Below, piece by piece: positions 1 through 9,930 of a stretch of 64,000 bases of DNA. The stretch covers positions 4,268,087-4,332,086 of the forward strand of contig NC_023755.2 of assembly GCF_000499845.2 (NCBI RefSeq), given 5' to 3'. Below the pieces are notes generated by a model that saw only the letters and a program-made list of their open reading frames with translations, was not told the DNA's origin and did no database searches. Position 1 is the first letter of the stretch, and each line of letters begins with the position of its first letter. The DNA is from Phaseolus vulgaris (lineage: Eukaryota > Streptophyta > Magnoliopsida > Fabales > Fabaceae). A program made the position numbers and the translations under genes.

Positions 1-64
1 ATGCAACCTTTCACCATAAACAAATTTCCTTTAAATAAAACTTGATTGATTCATCAACAACGAC

Positions 65-146
65 GTCGCTTTGGCCGAGTGGTTAAGGCGTGTGCCTGCT
101 AAGTACATGGGGTTTCCCCGCGAGAGTTCGAATCTCTCAGGCGACG
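65..146 (+). tRNA. tRNA-Ser (anticodon GCT)
   Basis: An 82-nt cloverleaf can be drawn. The acceptor stem is GTCGCTT with AGGCGAC and discriminator G. The D arm contains GGCCGAGTGGTTAAGGCG (box A). The anticodon stem-loop reads TGTGC-CTGCTAA-GTACA with anticodon GCT. A long variable arm follows, as expected for a class II tRNA, and the T arm contains GAGTTCGAATCTC (box B). The 3' CCA is not encoded, as is normal in nuclear genes. There is no intron. It would decode AGC/AGU serine codons. A T-run follows directly. It looks intact and stands alone. Confidence 0.95.
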
Positions 147-147
147 A

Positions 148-157
148 TTTTTTTTTT
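148..157 (+). terminator. RNA polymerase III terminator
   Basis: A run of ten T residues begins two bases after the tRNA discriminator. Pol III stops at runs of four or more T on the coding strand, so this is the expected end of the tRNA-Ser transcript. Confidence 0.85.
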
Positions 158-3100
158 CTTTCTCCTTTATTAAGAAAGCCATTTAAACTAATAATAAATT
201 TAAAAAACCTAAAAAAAACACTGATATTTAATTTTTAAATTTATTTTCAGTTATATTTATGAAGTGTTAAATTTTAGAGACCGATGAGTCAACGGATGGA
301 ATGTGTTGATTAATTTGTTTGATGAATTAAATTAAAGCATGATTGGTGGTGCTACATAAATACCAATTAAGCGGAGACTTCTCCTTTGGGAAGTTATATA
401 TCATTTAAATTTGTGCTTTAAAATAATGCAACTTATTCTAGTTAGGAAGAAAAAAAAAATGTATTGTCACGTTAGGATAAGTAATTTTTTTTTCTATTTA
501 ATGTTTTAAAAATAGAGTTGTTCTGTTTAAAATTTATTCATAAACAAATAATGTAGCATTATTTATATATTTATAGAGTTCGGTTCTTCTATCACGATTC
601 TTTTAGGAATCTTTAGGTGAGTTGAAAGAGAAAATTATGTATAAATAATTTTCTTTCTTGAATTCCTATAACTTTTGGGTATGGAACAATAATTTTTTAA
701 TTGAAAAATATAAAATATGAGTATTTACTTTTCATGATTTTCACCTTCAACCCTTGTAATGAGCTAAAATAATTAAGAAAGGGTTAATAAAATGGAAAAG
801 GTTGTACAAATTAGAATTATTGGAAGGGTTGGTCAATTTGATTAAATAGTTCAAAAGACCTAAATCATATCAATAATATGTAAGAACAAGTAGTGTAAAA
901 AAATCAAGTTCTCTTCTAGAATATCTATAAATATAAGTAAATCACACAAGAAATAAAATAGGCTCAAATTTCATCGAACAGACGCAAGCATTTTGCTTAT
1001 ATACTTCATCTAATCAACTTTTGTTGGGTTATATGAAGTTGATACACGGTCAACATTCATTGGTACACGTCGAAGACTTATAAATGTTTACTTTGTGTGT
1101 GCATGTTGTAGGAACTAATTGAAGGAAATAAAAAAAGACAAAAGGTTGTAGAAACTAATGAAAGGTAAGTGCACAAGATTGCAAAATTGTTGAGGTGATC
1201 TCATACATTTTGATTTACTTCAATAGTATATATAATAAAATTAAGCTATAAAATAAAAATACTAACAGGCTTGTAAAGTGATCATTAATGCAATAATAAC
1301 AGTAAAATAGTTTAAGGGTAATAAAATCAGAATTAATAATAATAAAATATGAATTAATAACCAACAGAAATGTTATTCTATTTGTTTCTAGTAGGAGGAT
1401 CTCACTTTGAAGTGTTGATATAAGATCTTTTTGAAGAATGTGCTTAAAGATGTTGTACGCAAACAAGTTTTTTAAAAAGGCAAAATGATAATTTTGCGAA
1501 AGTCAACAAGCTTTGATGAGCCCTATGCTTTACACACTAAAGAGGAAATAAGTTACCTACCCTAGGTCTGATAAGTAATGTCGTGTATCAGAGCATTTAT
1601 GTGAAGAGATATTTATGCGGTATTTAAGATGAAATACATATAACCTCACAATGGTTCTTGAAGGATTTGCAACAACTATTTTCTTCTCAATTTTATATAA
1701 AGAAGATCTCTGTGAAGAAGAAAGATTGAAGAAACTCTTCCGATGAATATGAGAACAAGTTCTTGCAATCTTAACCAATCTTTAACCTTCTATTTATGAG
1801 AAAGAAAATTGTTTATTTTCATATTTATCTAAAAAAGAGTCTTTATCAGTAGGCATTTATCTTTTAGTGAGTGAAACCTATGAATGTTTAGTTCACAACC
1901 TTAATGCAAACAAAGTCTTTTAGCCATGAGTGCTTGACTGAACAATACTCGTGCTTAGCTAGAAGTAGTTGTGTTCTAATTAATTAATACTTGTGTTTAG
2001 CTAGAAATTGTTGTATCCAAACAGTACTTGTAGTTTAGCAACAAGTGTTTATATCCAAACAATACTTATAGTTTACGAAAAATGGATGAGTCCAAATAAT
2101 ATTTGTCTTGTAACTTGTAATGTTAGTTTATACTAATGGAACCTTAATTGTGTTGATAAAAAATTGACATGATTTGAGTTATTAAATAAATCGTTAAAAA
2201 ACTAAATATGGTTTGAGTTTATTAAATGAACCAATAAAAATAACTTGTTAAATCTCTCTAAACTATTATCTTTTTATATTTTATGTTATTTATTTGTAAC
2301 TATATTAAGGAGCAAAGTTTTTTAAAGAGGGTATTTATCTCGCTTAAGTATATTACACATCTAATCTCTCTTTAAGTATATTACACATTATTTAAAAAAA
2401 ATGTTTTTCAAAAAATATTTTTAAAAAAATCTTAAATACACAATTCTTGTATATTTGACACATTTTCATAAGATTTAAATATATGATTAGTTATTTATTT
2501 ATTTATTACTTTTTTAAGTTTAAGAAAATATCAATTATTTCTTATAATAAATAATAATTACATATTTATTTTACTTCACTTCTAATTAATTTAAATATGA
2601 TTTTCTTATTATATAAAAACGAGAAAAGTTACTATAAAACACTTCATAACTAATTATTAAACTAAACTAATTTGTTTATTTAATTTATAAATGGTTAGAT
2701 AAAAAATTTAAGCATTGTCCAATTATGTTTTAGGCAATTCGACCTTACAATATTTAGATTGGTGTAAAAATAATTAAATTTTAATTCATCTCCCATTCAA
2801 ATCACAGAAAATTGATAAATCCAAACACTTAGAATTCGTGTTTTCCCTTCCACATATAAAGAGTCCAAATCTTCCACGTAAAATTGTTTTTTTATGAAGT
2901 TTTTTTTTTATTGGAAACGAGATAAATGCATATTATAGCATAATGTTTTAAATGATTTGAAGTGGTGATTAAAGAAATGGTTATATGAGAGATGCAATAT
3001 CAACATCCAACAAAAAGACATGCAATCAAAACCCAACCGATTCCTAATATTTGTAATATTCCATAAGAAAACAAAACCAATCCAACCACTTCACTCTTCT

Positions 3101-3419
3101 TTCACCCATCACTACTCACTAAAACACTCTCCCATTGCACTCTTCTCATTAGGTTGCATCTTTCATCCCACTACCTTGCAACCACTCTCACCACAACTTC
3201 ACACCAATCATTTCTATATTCCACATAGATGTTGAAAGCACCCAAAAAGGAAACCTATTCATTTTTACATCACTATCTAATTATGGTTAGATGTGATTAC
3301 ATTTCTCTTTAATTTCTAACATTTTTCAAACTAACTGTCATTATGATCTTGATATAGGGTTTAGAGATTAGGTTTAAGTTTCATTCCATCCATTCATAAA
3401 AAAAATCATCAAGTTTTTA
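158..3419. other. AT-rich intergenic DNA, no gene seen
   Basis: I see no convincing coding region. Open frames here are under 90 codons, low complexity and rich in F, I, L, N and K, as expected by chance in AT-rich DNA. No LTR, TIR pair or RNA gene was recognised. Confidence 0.6.
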
Positions 3420-3610
3420 TTATAGGCGTAAAACTAACTTAAAGACGAGGTCTGCACTTACATATATTATATTCGATGTGGGATTTTCAACACATCTCTT
3501 CTCACAGGTCCTTCAACTCAGATGTGAAACTACATATTTATTTCAACTCTAGACATAACTTAACTTTATAAAACTGACTTATATATTATTAAATGTTCTT
3601 ATCTTCAACA
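3420..3610. repeat. Possible dispersed-repeat fragment with GATGTGGGATTTTCAACACA
   Basis: The stretch reads from the ACGAGGTCTGCACTTAC region through CGATGTGGGATTTTCAACAC to an ACACTCACTCACGCGAGG tail. This word order resembles a class of short dispersed repeats common in legume intergenic DNA. That is an impression from memory, and no second copy lies in this window. Confidence 0.25.
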
Positions 3611-3987
3611 CACTCACTCACGCGAGGTAGAGTAATGAAGAAGAAAATGAAAAAATAAATATAATAACCTAACATTTAAAAGAAAACCTTCTTAATATAA
3701 AAAAATAAAATAAAAGGTATTTTATAATTAAGGGGATTAAATGGGTTTCAATATTCAAAATCCAAAACCCAAAATCATCATTTTTTTTTTATATTGCGTG
3801 ACTCTACATCTAATTTTTTGGGTTATTGATAAGTGTGAATCTATAAAAAGCTCTTATTGGTTAAAATGCAATAATTGTGTTAGAAACGAACAATTCTCAA
3901 CGAAACAAAAGCAGGTGACCCCAACTTGTCCTTATTAGTTAGTAAAAACCTTTCTAGAATGTATCTGAAAAGGTGGGGTTACATTAT

Positions 3988-4915
3988 TTATAAGTTCAAT
4001 AAACGTTATTTTTATAAGTTGTTTAATTTAGCATTTTTATTTGAGATATTTTTTAAAAATAAACTGTCGCACAGTTAGGATAATCAATTATAATTATTAA
4101 AATAATTCGAAAATACTTTTTCTTTTGTTCTTTTATCATTTTCTTTTTTAATAACATTTTATTTATTTTAATATATCATTTTTAAAATTTTAAGATAACG
4201 TATTCTTTTCTAATTACTTTCTTAATATAATTAATATGGAAAGAAAAAAATTAGCTACGATGAGTGAAAGAAAGTGTAATAACATGTAAATGTATATTAG
4301 AATAAAAAGGAAAGGGTATGTTTTCCATGAAATTCTGAATTTAAGATTCGATTTTAAAAAAATAAATAAATATATATTGCAGATCCTTTTTTATTTAGAA
4401 TAATTTTTTAATTTAAATAAAAGGATGTAAGAATCTAGTTAATTGTTTAAGAGTAAACGTGATTTAAATGGATGAAGGTATAAATGTTTTATTTTTTAAG
4501 TAAAAAGTTTATTAATAGAAAAAGTAAGTAATCAAATTTTATTTAAAAAAAATCATTGTCGTTTGTGTACATGTTTAACTTTCTTGTGTAATTAGAGAAG
4601 TGAAAACTTAAGTTTGACAAAAACAAATCTTAATCCGTCTAATTATCTGTTTTATATAGTTGTGTTTGTTTTTTATTTTATTTTGAGTAAAAAGTTTTTT
4701 AATTTAATGGGGAAAAAGTATTCTTAACTATCAAAATGTTATTGTAAGAAGATATTGACATTTAATGCTACATAGAGCATATTTAATGCATCTCTATGTC
4801 CATGCTTGTCAAACATTATAAGATGAAGCTAGCTACTTGAGTATAGAGTGTTAGCTGTCACCACCTGTTAAATTCAATGATTTTTTAAGCAAAGAATAAA
4901 TGAATTAAAAAGAAC
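3988..4915. repeat. Duplicated block C1 (partner of 11641-12556)
   Basis: About 930 bp here align collinearly with 11641-12556, with scattered substitutions and small indels. Shared landmarks include GTCGCACAGTTAGGATAA, GCTACGATGAGTGAAAGAAA, GGGTATGTTTTCCATGAAAT and TAATGCTACATAGAGCATAT. There is no coding potential. C1 lies upstream of block A and its partner C2 directly abuts the downstream end of block A. Confidence 0.85.
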
Positions 4916-5756
4916 ATTTCAGGGGTGTCTTAACCCTTATACAAATACCTACAATTTTACCTTCTTGCTTACAAATCTAGAAACATTACAATCTTACACT
5001 AAAAACAAACAAGACCAATGTTTTTGAATGCCTAAGCTTCCTGCAGAATTATTCAGCAAAGTTTGAAGGTCTAGGCATCTTGCAAAAATATGCAACACAC
5101 CCTACCTTATTACTTGGTTGTGGTGATGTGGGTTTTGACATTGCTACTAACAGGTACTTGTTGTTCCCATCAATAGCTTGCTTAGATAGGACCTAGAGAA
5201 CTATTGAAAGTTTTCGTCTTCGTCCCTCGGTCGGGCAAGGTTGTTAGGTGCTTGACTGGGGTACTTCTCGTCTTCGTGCTTAACTGGAGTACTTTTCTTT
5301 TACTATTTTTTAATTAATTATTATTTTTCTACATGTTTTCAAATCTTTATAAACATTTTAAGATAACTTCATTTAAATAATTTCAAAATTAAACACTTCC
5401 TCAATTTAATAAATTTAATTTAACTAATTTATATCATAATTTTAAAAAAAAGAATTTATGACAATATATAAATAAAATAAATTTAAAATAAATAATTTTT
5501 AAAATAATAAAATATTTTATATAACATTTAAATAATTTAAATAGATCTTTTCTTTTACTAAATTAATTTTAAATCAAACACTTAATTAATTTAATAATTT
5601 TAATTTAACTAATTTATATTAAAATTTGATAAATTAAATAATTTATTATAATATTAAAGAAATAATTTTAAAATAAATACAATAAAGAATTAAATATTAA
5701 AATATTTGTTATACATTAAATAAATTTAAATTAATAATTTTAAAATCCTAAAATAT
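4916..5756. other. Intergenic, no gene seen
   Basis: A moderately complex part (about 4920-5290) shows no open frame of note. It is followed by a very AT-rich stretch (5290-5756) made of AATTTAAT-like words. Nothing is recognisable. Confidence 0.5.
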
Positions 5757-5979
5757 AAAGATGCGTGGGCTTTGCGTGGGTTGTAACGGACGCATATGCA
5801 TGGGCCTGAGCCGACGCAAACTGGAATGTTTTAAGAAAAAACATTAAATCCATAAGTGCGTCCGTTTTGCGTCCATTGCCATTTTTGCGTGGATTTCTCG
5901 CCATTTTGACCGACGATAGTAGCGTCCGAAAATGGCCCACGCAAAAATTTAGAAGCTATTTGGCTGTTTTCTTGTAGTG
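5757..5979 (-). mobile_element. End of a CACTA-like non-autonomous element
   Basis: Read on the minus strand, the stretch starts at 5979 with CACTACAAGAAAACAGCC. CACTA is the hallmark terminal motif of the En/Spm (CACTA) superfamily. Repeated GCGTGGGC, GCGTCCG and ACGCAAA words follow as subterminal repeats, and the GC content contrasts with the flanks. The other end was not found, so the element is truncated or its far end lies undetected in the AT-rich DNA before 5757. It abuts the start of duplicated block A. Confidence 0.5.
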
Positions 5980-6508
5980 CTGCTATTGCTCTAACCAAAA
6001 CCTTCCGGGTTCACTATGAAGACTATACATTACTTCACATGAGTGATTTTGGAGTCTTTCACCTTTTATTTTTGTTGCATTATATATAACACCAAAAGGG
6101 ATTTGATAACGGAACCTCGATTTTGATAAAACTACAAAAGATGAAGAGAAGAGTGAGGTTTCATGTTAGATAGATGAATTCCTCCTCCTTCAGTTGGATT
6201 ATGGTAAATGACAAAGGCGACCTTTTGAATCTCTTAAAAGTTCTTTGTTTTTGAAGATTAGGTGAAGCTAATATACTACAGAACATGCAAATTCATCCTT
6301 CAAGTAGGGTTTCAGAAGGAAATGAGTTTTTTCTTGTTTTGTTTAATTTTCATAGTTTTCTTTGCTGATGCAGGTGTTGTTTTCAATTAATTTTTACAAA
6401 CTAAATTAATCTTTTATTTAATTTATAAAATAATATGTTATCAATAAATATAAATTTAGAGAATTATTCTAAAAATAATTGTAGTTTTTTTTGTTATGAC
6501 TAATGAAT

Positions 6509-7814
6509 AAAATTATTAAAAGTCACTACAAGAAAAATTCAATTTATCTACGAACAAAATCCGTAGGTAAATCAACATTACCTACGGATTACCCACAGAA
6601 AAAAATCCGTATGTAATGTTGGCGTCGGTAATTTACCTACAGATATTATGTTCGTAGGTAACGAAAATAGCATTACCCACCAACTGCAGTTTTTTTTTTG
6701 ACAATTTTTATGAATTTTATTGATAATTATTATATATGCAATGACAATTATAATTAATGTTAGAACTCAACATTAGCCAGCAGGTGGGACTCGAAGCCTA
6801 TAGAAGCTTTAACCATTACACCAGTCAAGTTTTGTTGTCATGTTATGATTATTATTATATTTATAAGTATGATTATCAATATTAATATAATTAATAAAAT
6901 AAAAATTAATAACATTCTTCATATATTTAATATCATCATTATTATTAATATTGTTTAATATTATTAAATATTATTATTATTAATATAATACTATTTATAT
7001 TATTTAAATTATTATATTAATATTAATAATATGTATAATAGTTGGTAGATAATAGAGATCCGTAGGTAAAAGTTGGTAGGTAATAAGATTCGTAGGTAAT
7101 AGTTGGTAGGTAATGCTGAATTTACCAACAAATTTAGAATTCGTGGGTAATAGTTGGTAGGTAATGCTGAATTTACTTACGGATTAGAATCTGTAGGTAA
7201 TATCCGTAGGTAATGCTGAATTTACCTACGGACTCAGATCCCTAGGTAAAAATCCGTAGATAATACTGATTTTTTTTGTAGTGAGTTTTTTTTTCTCAAT
7301 AATGAATAAATTAAATAATTGAGACACTTTAGGGTGTCTTGACCTTTTTACATTAAAAAGTTATTTACCAAATTTCTATACTCCAAGCCAATATTAGACA
7401 GCAAAATAAATATCCTTTAACAACACCCAACAAAAATACATCTTTTTGATAAAGCCCCTATTATACATATCACATGTTTCCTATCTATGCTGTCTTTAGA
7501 TTCATAGTTTATTAAGTCAGTTTATCCTCCTTTATGTTAATCATTCGTACAAAATACAAATATACATTTAAGTCAATATTATCTATATTTTCCTTCCATC
7601 ATGTGACTCGTGTTTTTCTCCCTGCAAATTACAAAAAAAAATCTTTACTAAGTTAGTAATACCAGTCCAAACAGTTTATTATACCATATACTTAATTAAT
7701 TGGTTACTTCACTGAATACCACTCCTGCTCCTATTAAGCGAACACCATTATAAAAAAAACATCACCCAAAAAATTTCAGCCTACCTGACACACTATCTCA
7801 AAATTATTAAAAGT
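6509..7814. repeat. 15-bp direct repeats flanking a 1.29-kb segment missing from block B
   Basis: AAAATTATTAAAAGT occurs at 6509-6523 and again at 7800-7814. Block B has it once, at 27256-27270, with none of the DNA between. The interval holds the CACTA element (6524-7283) and about 515 bp of non-coding DNA. Either B lost the segment by recombination or slippage between the repeats, or A gained it. Confidence 0.75.
6524..7283. mobile_element. Complete CACTA-type non-autonomous element (760 bp)
   Basis: The ends are CACTACAAGAAAAA and its near-perfect inverted copy ending TTTTTTGTAGTG. A 3-bp target duplication, AGT, lies at 6521-6523 and 7284-7286. CACTA ends with a 3-bp target duplication define the En/Spm superfamily. 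Inside are many short palindromic repeats built on ATCCGTAGGTAA / TTACCTACGGAT and a very AT-rich core. There is no transposase ORF, so it would depend on a transposase supplied in trans. It is absent from block B at the matching place. Confidence 0.85.
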
Positions 7815-8496
7815 ACAAATGATGTGAACATTTTTATATAATGATGTTATTTTCAGTATTTTACAATTTATCATAATTTGTTATTAGTTATAATTTTAAT
7901 ATAATATTACTTAATATCAATACTTAAATGTGAATATATATATATATATATGTAATTATTTTTTTTGAAAAAAATTGCATGTTCGATTTTCACCAATTCT
8001 GTTATAAGTGTTTAGTGATTATAATATTATTTTTTATTAATAAAATTAAATTTATATAATAAAAAATTAAATACGAGCAAAAGTTACTAGATTGAGATTC
8101 TTTAAAGAGATTTTCAGTTATATGGTTCCGATTAAATGTTTGTTATGGCAACTGAAGTAACAAAATTTATTAAACAAAATGGAAATAATAGTTATTTTTT
8201 TTGTTTCAAGTAATTAATTATGTGATGATATTACTCAAAAGCCAAATCTTACATATATGGCTGGTTTATTAATGTTCGTCAAGAACATCCACTTCAAACA
8301 AAAACATGAACAACACCTCAAACAAAAGTATTAAAGAACACTAGTCACACAAAGTTCCACAAGACAAAACAAAAACAATCATCACAAAATACAAACCAAG
8401 CTAAGTGCATTATCATCTTCGGAAATATATGTTGTAAGTATCAATTGACTTTGGAGTTGGGTTGCGGGATTGAGTGTGATCATACGAACAAGTATT
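7287..8496. other. 3' flank of the multi-CLE-like gene, no other gene
   Basis: 7287-7799 is AT-rich and unique to block A within this window. 7815-8496 is shared with block B (27271-27943). Its part from about 8090 to 8410 is also shared, more distantly, with 49010-49320 and with the DNA just downstream of the AAA-ATPase (57335-57625, opposite orientation). On the minus strand it would be the 3' UTR and downstream DNA of the peptide gene. Confidence 0.6.
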
Positions 8497-9930
8497 TTAA
8501 TTAATATCCACTTGGCGACTTATGTGACCGGAAACAAATGGTGTTGGATCAGGTGACTCAGCGGGATTTGGACCTGTGGGAACAAGTCTTTTGATTGGAG
8601 GATCAGGAGATTGAGCAGAATTTGGACCTGTGGAAACAAGTCTCTTAATATCACCTTGAAAACTTACGCCATTGGAAACAATTGAAACAAGTGATCTTGG
8701 ATCAAGAGATTTAGTAGGATCAACAATTGAAACAACTGATGTTGAGATTGGATCAAGAAATTTAGTAGGATTTGGACCTGTGGGAACAAGTCTTTTGATT
8801 GGTGTTGGGTTAGGTGACTCAACAAGATTTGGACCTGTGGGAACAAGTCTTTTGATTGGAGGATCAGGAGATTGAGCGGAATTTGGACCTGTGGGAACAA
8901 GTCTCTTAATATCACCTTGAAAACTTACGTCATTGGAAACAATTGAAACAAGTGATCTTGGATCAAGAGATTTAGTAGGATCAACAACTGAAATAACTGA
9001 TGTTGAGATTGGATCAAGAAATTTAGTAGGATTTGGACTTGTGGGAACAAGTCTTTTGATTGATGTTGGGTCAGGTGACTCAGCGGGATTTGGACCTGTG
9101 GGAACAAGTCTTTTGATTGGAGGATCAGGAGATTGAGCGGAATTTGGACCTGTGGGAACAAGCCTCTTAATATCACCTTGAAAACTTATGTCATTGAAAA
9201 CCGTTGAAACAAGTGACGTTGGATAAAGATATTTAGTAGGATCAACAATTGAAACAACTGATGTTGAGATTGGATCAAGAAATTTAGTAGGATTTGGACC
9301 TGTGGGAACAAGTCTTTTGATTGGTGTTGGGTTAGGTGACTCAACGAGATTTGGACCTGTGGGAACAAGTCTTTTGATTGGAGGATCAGGAGATTGAGCG
9401 GAATTTGGACCTGTGGGAACAAGTCTCTTAATATCACCTTGAAAACTTACGTCATTGGAAACAATTGAAACAAGTGATCTTGGATCAAGAGATTTAGTAG
9501 GATCAACAACTGAAACAACTGATGTTGAGATTGGATCAAGAAATTTAGTAGGATTTGGACTTGTGGGAACAAGTCTTTTGATTGGTGTTGGGTCAGGTGA
9601 CTCAGCGGGATTTGGACCTGTGGGAACAAGTCTTTTGATTGGAGGATCAGGAGATTGAGCGGAATTTGGACCTGTGGGAACAAGCCTCTTAATATCACCT
9701 TGAAAACTTATGTCATTGAAAACCGTTGAAACAAGTGACGTTGGATAAAGATATTTAATAGGATCAACAATTGAAACAACTGATGTTGAGATTGGATCAA
9801 GAAATTTAGTAGGGTTTGGACCTATAGAAACAAAGCTCTTAATTTCATTGTTTATGAAACGACCACCCATGACAAAAGAAACGAATAAAAAAGATACTAC
9901 ACAAACCAAGTAAACTTTTGAAGATTCCAT
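8497..9930 (-). CDS. Multi-domain CLE-like secreted peptide precursor (477 aa)
   Basis: This is an intact 477-residue ORF. Residues 1-22 look like a signal peptide (MESSK then a hydrophobic VYLVCVVSFLFVSFVMG), followed by GRFINNEIK. The rest is an array of 14 copies of K-R-L-V-[PS]-T-[GS]-P-N-[PSL], most often KRLVPTGPNPAESPDPTPI or KRLVPTGPNSAQSPDPPI. A degenerate KSFVSIGPNPTKF precedes them. The core R-L-V-P-T-G-P-N-P matches the CLE peptide consensus at R1, P4, G6, P7, N8 and P9. Positions after 9 (AES, AQS, TKF, VES) lack the usual H11. CLE peptides are cut from secreted precursors and perceived by leucine-rich-repeat receptor kinases; precursors with several CLE domains are known in plants. 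Copies sit in 87-residue higher-order units. The start at 9930 is the first ATG before the signal sequence and is conserved in copy B. It has no introns. It could instead be a proline-rich wall-type repeat protein, but the spacing and R..P.GPNP core favour CLE. Confidence 0.72.
   Translation of the reverse strand: MESSKVYLVCVVSFLFVSFVMGGRFINNEIKSFVSIGPNPTKFLDPISTSVVSIVDPIKYLYPTSLVSTVFNDISFQGDIKRLVPTGPNSAQSPDPPIKRLVPTGPNPAESPDPTPIKRLVPTSPNPTKFLDPISTSVVSVVDPTKSLDPRSLVSIVSNDVSFQGDIKRLVPTGPNSAQSPDPPIKRLVPTGPNLVESPNPTPIKRLVPTGPNPTKFLDPISTSVVSIVDPTKYLYPTSLVSTVFNDISFQGDIKRLVPTGPNSAQSPDPPIKRLVPTGPNPAESPDPTSIKRLVPTSPNPTKFLDPISTSVISVVDPTKSLDPRSLVSIVSNDVSFQGDIKRLVPTGPNSAQSPDPPIKRLVPTGPNLVESPNPTPIKRLVPTGPNPTKFLDPISTSVVSIVDPTKSLDPRSLVSIVSNGVSFQGDIKRLVSTGPNSAQSPDPPIKRLVPTGPNPAESPDPTPFVSGHISRQVDIN
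8530..9860 (-). repeat. 261-bp coding tandem repeats with a 522-bp higher-order period
   Basis: Near-identical blocks recur every 261 bp (87 codons), so repeat changes keep the frame. Each block holds three K-R motifs (about 18, 19 and 50 residues). Blocks alternate between two types: spacer KYLYPTS..FNDI with AES/TSPN motifs, and spacer KSLDPRS..SNDV with VES/TGPN motifs. This gives a 522-bp super-period over blocks 1-4. The fifth block is incomplete and runs into the unique C-terminus FVSGHISRQVDIN. Confidence 0.9.

Noticed and set aside
3020..3235. 71-codon open frame starting MQSKPNRF
   Set aside because: Low-complexity composition, no context and no conserved partner in the duplications.
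8664..9698. Overlapping 83-codon minus-strand and 67-codon plus-strand open frames repeated every 261 bp
   Set aside because: They are shadows of the multi-CLE-like array in other frames; the repeat makes each shadow recur. Only the 477-codon frame has a start with a signal peptide and CLE-like motifs.
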